This document shows, in pieces, positions 52,185 through 61,480 of a DNA stretch of 64,000 bases. Both the position numbers and the translations under genes were made by a program. The stretch is taken from contig CABIVS010000005.1 of assembly GCA_902362375.1 (NCBI GenBank), positions 499,278 through 563,277 of the forward strand, given 5' to 3'. Each line of letters begins with the position of its first letter. Positions within the stretch are counted from its first letter, which is position 1. The DNA comes from Bacteroidaceae bacterium. GTDB taxonomy: Bacteria; Bacteroidota; Bacteroidia; Bacteroidales; Bacteroidaceae. Under the pieces are notes generated by a model, which saw nothing but the letters and a program-made list of their open reading frames with translations, did not search any database and was not told the origin of the DNA.

Positions 52185-53492
52185 CTATTCCCACTCTATA
52201 GTCGCATTAGGTTTCGGCGACATATCATAACAAACGCGATTTACATTCTTCACTTCTTTCAGAATGCGGTCTGTTATCTTCATCAGGATAGGCCAATCAA
52301 TCGGCTCAATAGTAGCCGTCATAGCATCCACCGTATTGACAGCGCGAATAATAACCGGCCAATCAAAAGAACGAGCATTGTCACGTACCCCCACGGATTT
52401 AAAATCAGGCACTACGGTAAAGTATTGCCATACTTTTTTATCCAGTCCGGCAAGTTGGAACTCTTCACGCAGAATGGCATCGGATTCACGTACTGCCTCC
52501 AAACGTTCACGTGTAATAGCACCCAAACAACGTACGCCCAAACCAGGTCCAGGGAACGGTTGACGGTAAACCATTTCATAAGGTAAACCTAGCTCCAAAC
52601 CACAAGCACGAACTTCATCTTTAAATAATTGGCGCAATGGTTCTACAAGTTGGAATTTTAAATCTTCGGGCAAACCACCTACATTATGGTGAGATTTCAC
52701 CATTTTAGCAGTTTTCGTTCCACTTTCCACAATATCCGGATAAATAGTACCTTGACCTAAGAAATCAATACCATTCAGCTTACGCGCTTCTTCTTCGAAC
52801 ACACGAATAAACTCACCACCAATAATCTTACGTTTCTGCTCCGGATCTTCTACACCAGCCAGCTTATTCAGGAAACGATCGGTTACATCTACATAAATAA
52901 GATTTGCCTTCAACTGGTTACTGAATACCTCAACCACATCTTCAGACTCTCCCTTACGCATCAAACCATGATTAACATGTACGCATACCAGATTGTTACC
53001 AATAGCTTTCAGAAGTAAAGCAGCTACCACAGAACTATCAACTCCACCCGACAAAGCCAACAATACCTTCTTATCACCCACCTGACGCTTAATCAATTCT
53101 ATCTGGTCATTGACAAAGTTCTTCATGTTCCAGTTAGCTTCGGCTTTACAAGTATCGAAAACAAAAGACTTTACTGCAGCCTTTATAGCCTCGATATCAT
53201 CTGTAAACTCTGCCAACTTCACTTCACAAGTCGCTTTATCATGTCCTGCAGCCATGACAGGAATTCCCAAAGTATAGATAGCCGGATTTATATCAATAGC
53301 AACGCCATCGATTACATTATTCGGGCCACCATTGATAATAATACCCTTTACATTGGGCAATGCTTTCAGTTCTTCTACTGTGATATCGTGAGGATAAATC
53401 TCACTATAAACTCCTAATGCACGGATGGCGCGAGCCAATACCGTATTCTCATGACTACCCAAGTCAAGGATAACAATCATATCCTGCTTCAT
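52185..53492 (-). CDS. GMP synthase-like protein without a functional glutaminase domain
   Basis: 435 residues against about 510-525 for GuaA. The synthetase and dimerisation parts are intact: P-loop SGGVDSS at 148-154, GQGTIYPDIVESG, KSHHNVGGLP, and the C-terminal PKPNATIEWE. The N-terminal GATase part is cut to about 115 residues. Where GuaA has GVCYGMQ this protein has PVMAAGHDK, so the nucleophile Cys is Ala, and the region with the catalytic His and Glu (HPE) is missing. It would have to use ammonia, or a separate amidotransferase subunit, to make GMP from XMP. A full guaA elsewhere in the genome is possible. A TATATTTG element lies at 53556-53563 (minus). Confidence 0.85.
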   Translation of the reverse strand: MKQDMIVILDLGSHENTVLARAIRALGVYSEIYPHDITVEELKALPNVKGIIINGGPNNVIDGVAIDINPAIYTLGIPVMAAGHDKATCEVKLAEFTDDIEAIKAAVKSFVFDTCKAEANWNMKNFVNDQIELIKRQVGDKKVLLALSGGVDSSVVAALLLKAIGNNLVCVHVNHGLMRKGESEDVVEVFSNQLKANLIYVDVTDRFLNKLAGVEDPEQKRKIIGGEFIRVFEEEARKLNGIDFLGQGTIYPDIVESGTKTAKMVKSHHNVGGLPEDLKFQLVEPLRQLFKDEVRACGLELGLPYEMVYRQPFPGPGLGVRCLGAITRERLEAVRESDAILREEFQLAGLDKKVWQYFTVVPDFKSVGVRDNARSFDWPVIIRAVNTVDAMTATIEPIDWPILMKITDRILKEVKNVNRVCYDMSPKPNATIEWE

Positions 53493-53862
53493 CTGATTTT
53501 GGTTGTTTTTAAGTTATTGTATTGTTATTATTCACTATCATTTTCAAACGGTCTGCAAATATAAAGATTTTTAGAGAGACTATAATGCATTGATTCTCTA
53601 AAGTTTCAGAACAGAGTAACGTTTTTAGCAATTATACTATCCCAAATAAAAAACAAAGTTACAACCTAAATCAAGCAGATACCAAGAATTACACTTTGCA
53701 AAATGGCAAAGGACTATTTTTCTATAACTACAATATTATTATTTTGTACGAACTAAGAAAAAAAGATGCATTCACAAACAGTATAGAGTTTGAAAGACTT
53801 CTTTTATCCTAGATATTTTATACTTTTGCTGCATAAACAGAGAATCAACATAATATTTCACT
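53493..53862. other. Gene-free spacer between guaA-like and sigma genes
   Basis: About 370 AT-rich bases. It holds the promoter elements of the guaA-like gene (53556-53563, minus) and the sigma gene (TACTTTTG at 53821-53828, 35 bases before its ATG). No other structure is seen. Confidence 0.6.
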
Positions 53863-54444
53863 ATGAACGAAGAGAAAAGTCCCTTTATAAAAGGTATAAA
53901 TGAGCAACACCCAACCGCTTATCATCAACTTTATAATGAATATTATAAGGCATTAGTGTTGTATGCTATTAATTTTCTCTCTTCCCAACAAGCAGCAGAA
54001 GATATTGTACAGGATCTTTTCGCAACTATGTGGGAAAAGAAAATGAGATTCTTATCATTACCTTCTTTCCGGACTTATCTCTATAACTCTATACGGAATG
54101 CTTCTCTCAATTATCTAAAACATCAAAATGTAGAATCTCTTTATCTTGAACGTTTAGCAAGCACTTATCGAGAAATCACAGAAGAAGAAGATACCAATGA
54201 AGAAGAAATATACCGGTTACTTTTTCGCGCTATCGATAATTTACCAACACGCTGCCGGGAAATATTCCTATTGCACATGGATGGGAAAAAAAATGAAGAA
54301 ATAGCTACCGCACTAGGAATTTCGATCGAAACTGTAAAGACACAAAAGAAAAGGGCTATGCAATCTATCAAAGAACAGATGGGTACATGCTACTTCTTAC
54401 TCCCTTTATGTGACATTTTGTATAGTTCCAAGTTTTTTTCATAA
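53863..54444 (+). CDS. ECF sigma-70 factor of the SusC/D regulatory pair
   Basis: 193 residues. Region 2: AAEDIVQDLFATMWEKK and SFRTYLYNSIRNASLNYLKH. Region 4: LPTRCREIFLLHMDGKKNEEIATALGISIETVKTQKKRAM. The C-terminus has an unusual hydrophobic tail (CYFLLPLCDIL). It is a Bacteroidetes-type FecI-like sigma factor that is released by a FecR-like anti-sigma when a TonB transducer is loaded with ligand. The genes that follow are this system. Confidence 0.93.
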   Translation: MNEEKSPFIKGINEQHPTAYHQLYNEYYKALVLYAINFLSSQQAAEDIVQDLFATMWEKKMRFLSLPSFRTYLYNSIRNASLNYLKHQNVESLYLERLASTYREITEEEDTNEEEIYRLLFRAIDNLPTRCREIFLLHMDGKKNEEIATALGISIETVKTQKKRAMQSIKEQMGTCYFLLPLCDILYSSKFFS

Positions 54445-54491
54445 TCAAAATAATCTTTTTTAGAAAGTTTGTACCTCTTTTTAATCTTCAT

Positions 54492-54520
54492 GTTGTCTTA
54501 TTAACAAATGATAAGACAAC
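54492..54520. promoter_or_regulatory. Hairpin upstream of the anti-sigma start codon
   Basis: GTTGTCTTAT (54492-54501) and ATAAGACAAC (54511-54520) are a perfect 10-bp inverted repeat around a nine-base loop, six bases before the FecR ATG. It might affect translation of the anti-sigma gene relative to the sigma gene, or act as a weak end for the sigma transcript. No T-run. Confidence 0.5.
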
Positions 54521-54526
54521 AGATAT

Positions 54527-55717
54527 ATGAAGATAAAGGTAGATGCAGAAAAATTAATAGCCCAATATCTACTCGGTGATCTTACTGATCCCGAAAAGGA
54601 ACAGCTTGACAATTGGGTCAAAAGCTCTCCACAACATGAAGAGTTTTTCAACCGTTTATGCACAAATATGTCTTTTCGTAAACGCTACGAAGCATATACA
54701 CAAATAAATTCACATCAGGCATGGAAACATTTTAAGAAAAAATATTGCCAAGTATCAATCACATCAATTTTTCTGAAATATGCAGCTATCTTTATATTAC
54801 CTATAATAATAGCAGCAGGGGGATGGTATTTTTACACTTCTTCCGAAATACAAGTATCAGACAATCTAACTTTGGGTGATGCAATTCAGCCAGGAATTCC
54901 TAAAGCTACTTTGATTTTAGCTGGCAACAACAAGCAATCACTTACCCCAACATATCCAACACCAGTTAAAGTTAATCATTCCACAACTGCTATAGCACAG
55001 AACGGTGCTCTTATCTATCCGACAACACCTAATACAAATATAGATAGTATTCTGAAACAACGGAGCGAAGTTATAGAAAATAATACGTTAACCACAGAAC
55101 AAGGTAATGAGTTCAGAGTAACCTTTGAAGATGGAACAACCGTACATCTTAACTATAATACAGAATTACGATATCCAATAAAATTCAGTCAGACGAAACG
55201 TATGGTTTATCTTAAAGGAGAAGCCTATTTTAAAGTTGCCCAAGATACTCGTCCTTTCTATGTTATCACCGACCATGGAACAATAAGACAGTATGGCACA
55301 GAATTTAACGTTAACACTTTTAGCCCCGAACGTACAGAAGTTGCATTAGTAAAAGGAAGCATTAGTATTATACCCACAAAAAGCAGCCAAGAACAATTCA
55401 TTAAACCTGGACAATTAGCCCATATTGAGCAAAAGAACAACAATATATCAATACATAATGTAGATCTAACTCCCTATATAGCATGGAATGAAGGACGACT
55501 CATCTTTGAGAATCGCACTTTGGAGAATATTGTTGAGATCTTAGAACATTGGTATAATGTAGACATTTCCTTTGGCACTTCCGAACTTAAACAACTTCGA
55601 TTTACAGGAAACATGGACCGATATGCCACAATCAGCCCCATATTAAAAGCAATAGCACGTACTACGAATTTACAAATAAAGATAAAGGGAAGAGAGATTT
55701 TAATCACAGACAATTAA
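54527..55717 (+). CDS. FecR-family anti-sigma factor
   Basis: 396 residues. The N-terminal about 80 residues bind the sigma factor (LIAQYLLGDLTDPEKEQLDNW). A single membrane helix follows (YAAIFILPIIIAAGGWYFYT). The periplasmic FecR domain reads NEFRVTFEDGTTVHLNYNTELRYP, VYLKGEAYFKV and GTEFNVNTF, and a C-terminal DUF4974-like part (about 315-395, LENIVEILEHWYNVDISF) contacts the STN domain of the TonB transducer. It transmits the signal from the SusC protein to the sigma factor. Confidence 0.93.
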   Translation: MKIKVDAEKLIAQYLLGDLTDPEKEQLDNWVKSSPQHEEFFNRLCTNMSFRKRYEAYTQINSHQAWKHFKKKYCQVSITSIFLKYAAIFILPIIIAAGGWYFYTSSEIQVSDNLTLGDAIQPGIPKATLILAGNNKQSLTPTYPTPVKVNHSTTAIAQNGALIYPTTPNTNIDSILKQRSEVIENNTLTTEQGNEFRVTFEDGTTVHLNYNTELRYPIKFSQTKRMVYLKGEAYFKVAQDTRPFYVITDHGTIRQYGTEFNVNTFSPERTEVALVKGSISIIPTKSSQEQFIKPGQLAHIEQKNNNISIHNVDLTPYIAWNEGRLIFENRTLENIVEILEHWYNVDISFGTSELKQLRFTGNMDRYATISPILKAIARTTNLQIKIKGREILITDN

Positions 55718-55741
55718 TTACTAATTAAACAAGAAGAAAGA

Positions 55742-58700
55742 ATGAGAAAGACCAAAAGTAGAGAAAGAGTCCGAATACTTTCTCTAGTAATAGTATTATT
55801 ACTATTACCCACAATGATGTTTGCCATTCCTAAAAGTGGCAAAAAAGTAACTTTAAATCTGGAATCTGTCACTGTCAAAGAATTTTTCGATGCTTTAAGA
55901 CAACAAACCGGATTAAGCTTTGTCTACAACACAGAGCAGACAAAGTCACTGAACCCCATCACCATCCATGTAAAAGATGAAACTGTGGATAGCGTACTAC
56001 GCACTGTTCTTAATGGCACAGGACTCACCTATAGCATGGAAAGAGATATTGTTACCATCTCTAAAGCTGAACAACAAGGAGATAAACGCTCCGCAACCGG
56101 TATTGTATCAGATGAAGAAGGATACCCCTTACCCGGTGTTAATGTTGTAATTAGTGATCTTCAACGATTTGCTATAACTGACAATAATGGTAAATACAGT
56201 ATAGAGATTCCAACTAATACAACATGTACTATCACCTTTTCATATATCGGAATGTCCACTCAACAAGTGATGATTAATAGTGGTCGGAATGATGTACGGA
56301 AAAATATTACTCTAAAGAGTGATACTAAATTAGATGAAGTTATCGTTACTGGTATTTATACTCGTAAAGCGGAAAGTTTTACTGGGGCAGCAACTACTAT
56401 TTCAAGCAAAGATCTGATGCGTGTCGGAAATCAGAATGTTTTTCAAAGTTTGAAGAACTTAGACCCTACGTTATACATCTCAGATAATTTCAGCATGGGA
56501 TCCGACCCTAATACAACTCCAACAATGTCCATGCGTGGTACCTCCAGCTTTCCAACAACAGAGACAAGTTCATTAAAAAGCAACTATCAAAATCAACCTA
56601 ATCAACCCTTATTCATTCTTGATGGTTTTGAAACAACTGCCGAAACTGTGATGGATATGGATATGAATCGGATTGAAAGTATCACAATCTTAAAAGATGC
56701 CTCTGCTAAAGCATTATATGGTTCAAAAGCTGCCAATGGTGTTATTGTTATTGAAACCAAACGGTTGGCAGGAAATGAACAACGCATCACTTATAATGGA
56801 AGTCTTTCGTTTGAAATGCCCGATTTGACAAGCTATAATTTATGTAATGCACTGGAAAAACTTGAAGCAGAACGTTTAGATGGAGTATATAGAAATGCAA
56901 ATTTAGATACTCAAATCAAACTTAATCAGTTATACAACACACGCAAACAAATGGCCTTACAAGGATTAGATACATACTGGTTAGCCAAGCCACTCCATAC
57001 AGGCATTGGACATAAACATAATCTCAATATCGAAGTCGGAGATTCACAAAGTTTGCGTGCCGTACTTGATTTCACATACAATCAGATTGCAGGTGTCATG
57101 AAGGGATCCGACCGACGTAATATTTCAGGCAATGCCAATATTTCTTATCGTCGTAACAATATTATATTTAGAAATATATTCTCAATAATATCTAATAACA
57201 GTAATGACTCTCCATATGGTTCATTCAGCGATTATAGTAAAATGAATCCTTATTGGCAAGCAACTGATGAAGATGGGAAAGTACTACGTTGGGCAGAGTA
57301 CAATGATAATTTAAAAGTGGCAAATCCATTATATGATGCCACTATCGGTACCAGTTTCACCAGTAGTTACCTAGAATTCACCAACAACTTTTATACAGAA
57401 TGGTTATTTCACCCTGATTGGAAAGCAACTATACGTTTGGGAGTTTCACAAAAACGAAATAATTCGGATGATTTCTATCCAGCTCAACATTCCATGTTTG
57501 CTACTTACACCTCACAGGATGAAATAATACGCCGTGGGCAGTATATAATGGAAAATGGGAAATCGAGTTCGCTGTCTGGAGACTTCAATATAAATTATAA
57601 CAAAATGATCAAGAAACATACAATCTTTGCCAATGCCGGTTTCTTTTTATCAGAGGATCAATATTCAGCTTACCAACATACGGCCGAAGGTTTTTCAAAC
57701 TCCAGTAATGCAGACATAACATTTGCCAAACAATATTTGGCTGGAACAACCCCTAAAGGAAGCTCATCTATCAATCGTGAAGCAAGCTTTTTATTAGCTG
57801 CATCTTACGATTATGACAACAGATACTTAGCAGATGCAACCATACGTGAGAGTGCCTCTTCCTTATATGGTTCGGATAATCGATGGGCTAATAGTTGGTC
57901 ATTCGGTCTAGGTTGGAATTTACACAACGAGGTATTTATGAAAGACATATCTTGGATCAAACAACTGAAATTACGTGCCTCTGTCGGATTGACAGGAAAC
58001 CAAAATTTCAATACTAGTGCAGCCATAGCTACTTATCAATATTATTCAGGAATCACCTATGGAGGAACAACAAATCCTATGACAGGAGCCTACTTGAATA
58101 ACCTTCCTAACTCAAAATTAAAATGGGAACAAAAAAAAGATTATAATGTGGGCGCAGATATAAGAGTTGCCGGACTTACACTAAAATTTGATTACTATTC
58201 TGCTGATACAAAAAATATGCTAACCGATGTAAGTATCCCTACTTCCACTGGGTTCAGCAGTATAAAAGACAATCTAGGACTAGTACGTAACTCGGGTATT
58301 GAGCTCAATGCCAATTATACTATATGGCAAGGACCAGAAGGTTTCGTCAATCTATATGGTACTTTTGTTTATAACAAAAACAAAATTATTCGTTTATCCG
58401 ACAGCATGCGCGCATATAATGAAAAAATGCAGAAAATGGCAGAAGAAGCAAATCAGTCTGCCCCTGTATTGATGTATCAAGACGGAATGTCAATGAATAC
58501 AATATGGGCAGTGCCCTCTGCTGGAATTGATCCTCAAACAGGACAAGAAGTATATATTAAAAAAGATGGAAGCTATACTTATGTTTACTCTTCAAATGAT
58601 ATGGTTCCAGCCGGTGATTCCAGTCCTAAATATCGCGGCACAGGAGGATTTACAGCTGAATATAAAGGAATCGGAATTAGCGCAACACTCAGCTACTTAG

Positions 58701-59074
58701 CAGGTTGTCAATTTTATAATTCCACATTAGTAGACCGAGTAGAAAACGCAGATATTGACTATAATGTAGACAGACGTCTATTGGAAGGGCGATGGACTAC
58801 ATACGGTCAACAAACACAATATAAGAAGTTTGATTCTAAAACAACAACTCGTGCAACAACTCGTTTTGTACAAGACCGCCGTGAGTTATCTATCTCGGCC
58901 ATTAGTGCTTATTATGAATTTCCACGTTCTATCTACCAAAAATTATATATGCAACGTCTAAGGCTAGCATTCAATATGAACGACATCGCAACATTTTCAT
59001 CAATAAAAGTAGAACGAGGATTAAACTATCCATTTGCACGAACAATGTCATTCTCATTAACTGCAACATTCTAA
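55742..59074 (+). CDS. SusC/RagA TonB-linked outer-membrane protein with STN domain
   Basis: 1110 residues: signal peptide, STN signalling domain (about 35-105: VTLNLESVTVKEFFDALRQQ), carboxypeptidase-like domain (ATGIVSDEEGYPLPGVNVVIS), the plug with SusC motif ILKDASAKALYGSKAANGVIVIETK, then the barrel. The STN domain marks it as a transducer that signals through FecR to the sigma factor. With SusD it imports a large or complex ligand. The ligand is unknown, but a metalloprotease gene closes the visible part, which suggests a peptide or glycoprotein. Confidence 0.95.
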   Translation: MRKTKSRERVRILSLVIVLLLLPTMMFAIPKSGKKVTLNLESVTVKEFFDALRQQTGLSFVYNTEQTKSLNPITIHVKDETVDSVLRTVLNGTGLTYSMERDIVTISKAEQQGDKRSATGIVSDEEGYPLPGVNVVISDLQRFAITDNNGKYSIEIPTNTTCTITFSYIGMSTQQVMINSGRNDVRKNITLKSDTKLDEVIVTGIYTRKAESFTGAATTISSKDLMRVGNQNVFQSLKNLDPTLYISDNFSMGSDPNTTPTMSMRGTSSFPTTETSSLKSNYQNQPNQPLFILDGFETTAETVMDMDMNRIESITILKDASAKALYGSKAANGVIVIETKRLAGNEQRITYNGSLSFEMPDLTSYNLCNALEKLEAERLDGVYRNANLDTQIKLNQLYNTRKQMALQGLDTYWLAKPLHTGIGHKHNLNIEVGDSQSLRAVLDFTYNQIAGVMKGSDRRNISGNANISYRRNNIIFRNIFSIISNNSNDSPYGSFSDYSKMNPYWQATDEDGKVLRWAEYNDNLKVANPLYDATIGTSFTSSYLEFTNNFYTEWLFHPDWKATIRLGVSQKRNNSDDFYPAQHSMFATYTSQDEIIRRGQYIMENGKSSSLSGDFNINYNKMIKKHTIFANAGFFLSEDQYSAYQHTAEGFSNSSNADITFAKQYLAGTTPKGSSSINREASFLLAASYDYDNRYLADATIRESASSLYGSDNRWANSWSFGLGWNLHNEVFMKDISWIKQLKLRASVGLTGNQNFNTSAAIATYQYYSGITYGGTTNPMTGAYLNNLPNSKLKWEQKKDYNVGADIRVAGLTLKFDYYSADTKNMLTDVSIPTSTGFSSIKDNLGLVRNSGIELNANYTIWQGPEGFVNLYGTFVYNKNKIIRLSDSMRAYNEKMQKMAEEANQSAPVLMYQDGMSMNTIWAVPSAGIDPQTGQEVYIKKDGSYTYVYSSNDMVPAGDSSPKYRGTGGFTAEYKGIGISATLSYLAGCQFYNSTLVDRVENADIDYNVDRRLLEGRWTTYGQQTQYKKFDSKTTTRATTRFVQDRRELSISAISAYYEFPRSIYQKLYMQRLRLAFNMNDIATFSSIKVERGLNYPFARTMSFSLTATF

Positions 59075-59084
59075 ATTATTCAAT

Positions 59085-60596
59085 ATGAAAAAGTATATAT
59101 ATATTATCCTCATTTATATGACAAGCCTTATCACTATCTCTTGTAGTGACTGGTTTGATGTAACCGCACCATCAGAAATACGCAAAGATGATCATTTTAG
59201 TTCTGTTACCGGCTTTCAACAATCTCTAATAGGTTGTTATATCGGAATGACTGATGATGCACTCTATGGTACAAACCTTTCTTGGTTTGCAACAGAAATT
59301 ATGGCACACCAATTCAATCCTTATGTAAATTCAACAAATATAGGTTTAGCGTATTGGCTACAATCTTTCAATTACACAAATACTTACACAACTCCGACAG
59401 TTGAAGAGATCTGGGAGAAAGCGTATAATGTGATAGTCAATGTTAATGACGAACTAGCCAATATAGAAGAAAAGAAAGAAATACTTGACGACCTCAACTA
59501 CCATATTATTAAAGGAGAATTATTAGCCATTCGAGCTTATATACATTTTGATCTATTACGACTTTATGGTTATGGTAACTGGAGTCAACGAGATACAGAG
59601 CTTGATGAGAAACGAACCATACCTTATGCTACCGAAGTTTCCAAGGACCCAGCTCCCCAATATAGTGGTGCAGAAACAATCAAATTACTACTAAACGATT
59701 TAAATGAAGCAGCTGCTTTACTGAAAGACTACGATCCTATTACTAAAACCAAAGCTGCTTCTTTCTACCAAGAATATAACGAAGAAGGCTTTTTTAATGA
59801 GCGTACTCTCCGTATGAACTACTATGCTGTAAAGGCATTACAGGCACGAGTATATTTATGGAGAGGAAAAAATGAAGATATCGTCAATGCGTTATCAGCA
59901 GCTAATGAAATCATCACAGCATTAGAAAATAATATTGCAATCAATGAAATGTATACTTATTGCAATTTCCTGACTCCAGAAACTGTCAACAAATCTTGTA
60001 CTTCTATGAGTCGTGAGAATATTTTTGGATTAAATGTGTCTGACGTTACTTCACGAATTGTTAATTATATCAAACCATATTATCTCGACAGTGAAAACAC
60101 ACCTATGTATTTACTCACAACAGATGCTATGAGTTTATACGAAAATTCTGCAACGGATATACGCTTAACAACATTAATGGAGCCAAACACTAACGCCCAA
60201 AACACAGGATATACACCATTGAAAGTTTATCAATCTGATCTTGCTAATGATTACAAGAACAAAATATCCATGATTCGTATTCCTGAAATCTACTATATCG
60301 CGGCAGAATGTTATGTCAAACAAAATAATCCCAATCTGTCACTCGCTCTTAACTGTTTGAACACTGTGCGTGAAAAAAGAGGATTATACACACCTTTGGA
60401 GGATTTAGATGCCGAACAAATTTTAGTAGAAATTCAAAAAGAATATCATAAGGAATTCCTGTCAGAAGGAGTTATGTTTTACTACTATAAAAGAACTGGA
60501 ACTAAAACCATTCCTAACTATACAGAAGACATGGGGGACGCACAATATGTACTTCCTTATCCAGAGTTTGAAATCCAATCCGGACGAGTTCAATAA
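59085..60596 (+). CDS. SusD/RagB-family surface lipoprotein
   Basis: 503 residues with a lipobox (TISCSDWF). The tetratricopeptide-like helical body of SusD shows in AIRAYIHFDLLRLYG, YAVKALQARVYLWRGK and IYYIAAECYVKQNN. The C-terminal LNCLNTVREKRGL region is typical of RagB. It acts as a lid on the SusC barrel at the cell surface and helps to bind ligand. It follows susC by 10 bases. Confidence 0.93.
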   Translation: MKKYIYIILIYMTSLITISCSDWFDVTAPSEIRKDDHFSSVTGFQQSLIGCYIGMTDDALYGTNLSWFATEIMAHQFNPYVNSTNIGLAYWLQSFNYTNTYTTPTVEEIWEKAYNVIVNVNDELANIEEKKEILDDLNYHIIKGELLAIRAYIHFDLLRLYGYGNWSQRDTELDEKRTIPYATEVSKDPAPQYSGAETIKLLLNDLNEAAALLKDYDPITKTKAASFYQEYNEEGFFNERTLRMNYYAVKALQARVYLWRGKNEDIVNALSAANEIITALENNIAINEMYTYCNFLTPETVNKSCTSMSRENIFGLNVSDVTSRIVNYIKPYYLDSENTPMYLLTTDAMSLYENSATDIRLTTLMEPNTNAQNTGYTPLKVYQSDLANDYKNKISMIRIPEIYYIAAECYVKQNNPNLSLALNCLNTVREKRGLYTPLEDLDAEQILVEIQKEYHKEFLSEGVMFYYYKRTGTKTIPNYTEDMGDAQYVLPYPEFEIQSGRVQ

Positions 60597-60615
60597 GTTA
60601 AATAAACTACAGAAT

Positions 60616-61464
60616 ATGATGAAAAAAATAAATTATATAATCGGAATAATAATTGGCATCTTTTTCAGTTGTGAGAACGAAACCATTCCCTATTATAACA
60701 GCGAAAATGACGCTGTACGTTTCAGCAATAAAATCAATGATGGATATGGTGGCGATGGAATAGTATATCAAAGTTATTCATTCGTCTCCAATCCTTGGGA
60801 TGAATATGTGATATATGATATACCTGTAATACTAATTGGTAATACTAGTGATAAAGACAGAACTGTCAACTATACAATAGATACAGAAAAGAGTACAGCA
60901 ACAGAAGGATCCTATGAGCTAATGGAAGGAATAATCCCCGCCAATCACAACGAAGGATATATAAGGATTAAATTATATAATGTAACTGGAGATAAGACGT
61001 ATGAACTACGAATATCTATTCAATCTTCTGACGAATTAGAAAAAGGTCCCTCACTATATTTAAATGCAGCTTTGTCATGGAGTAATTCAATACCCACTCC
61101 TCCTAACACATATACTAGAATAACATATAATATGTTAATACAAAGCCCATTATCTTTTTCGTCCCCTAGTATTAGCTATTACAGCCCTAATGCACTTAAA
61201 ACCATAATAGCTGCTTTTAACTGGAATGATTGGGATAATCCGGATGCACATCCCGAATATCCGGCTGCATATAAAAGATATTTCACGCAGGCCAATTATA
61301 AGTATCTACCTCACTATATTCTATTAAATATTGAACAAAGCTATTCTAGTTTTGCAACTCAACTAGGAAAATACATAGAAGAATATAATAGCACACATGG
61401 CACACCACTATTACATGATGCAGGTACCTTATTGGGTCAACCAATTGAAGCTCGTAAATATTAA
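60616..61464 (+). CDS. DUF4843-family surface lipoprotein
   Basis: About 282 residues from the ATG at 60616 (a longer frame beginning at 60547 overlaps SusD). The lipobox is in IFFSCENE. The body is beta-rich: AVRFSNKINDG, DIPVILIGNTSDKDRTVNYTI and GIIPANHNEGYIRIKLYNV, the pattern of DUF4843. Proteins of this family stand next to SusC/D pairs in peptide or glycoprotein loci. They are presumed surface ligand-binding lipoproteins. There is no direct evidence of the ligand. Confidence 0.85.
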   Translation: MMKKINYIIGIIIGIFFSCENETIPYYNSENDAVRFSNKINDGYGGDGIVYQSYSFVSNPWDEYVIYDIPVILIGNTSDKDRTVNYTIDTEKSTATEGSYELMEGIIPANHNEGYIRIKLYNVTGDKTYELRISIQSSDELEKGPSLYLNAALSWSNSIPTPPNTYTRITYNMLIQSPLSFSSPSISYYSPNALKTIIAAFNWNDWDNPDAHPEYPAAYKRYFTQANYKYLPHYILLNIEQSYSSFATQLGKYIEEYNSTHGTPLLHDAGTLLGQPIEARKY

Positions 61465-61480
61465 CATAAAATAAAGAAGT

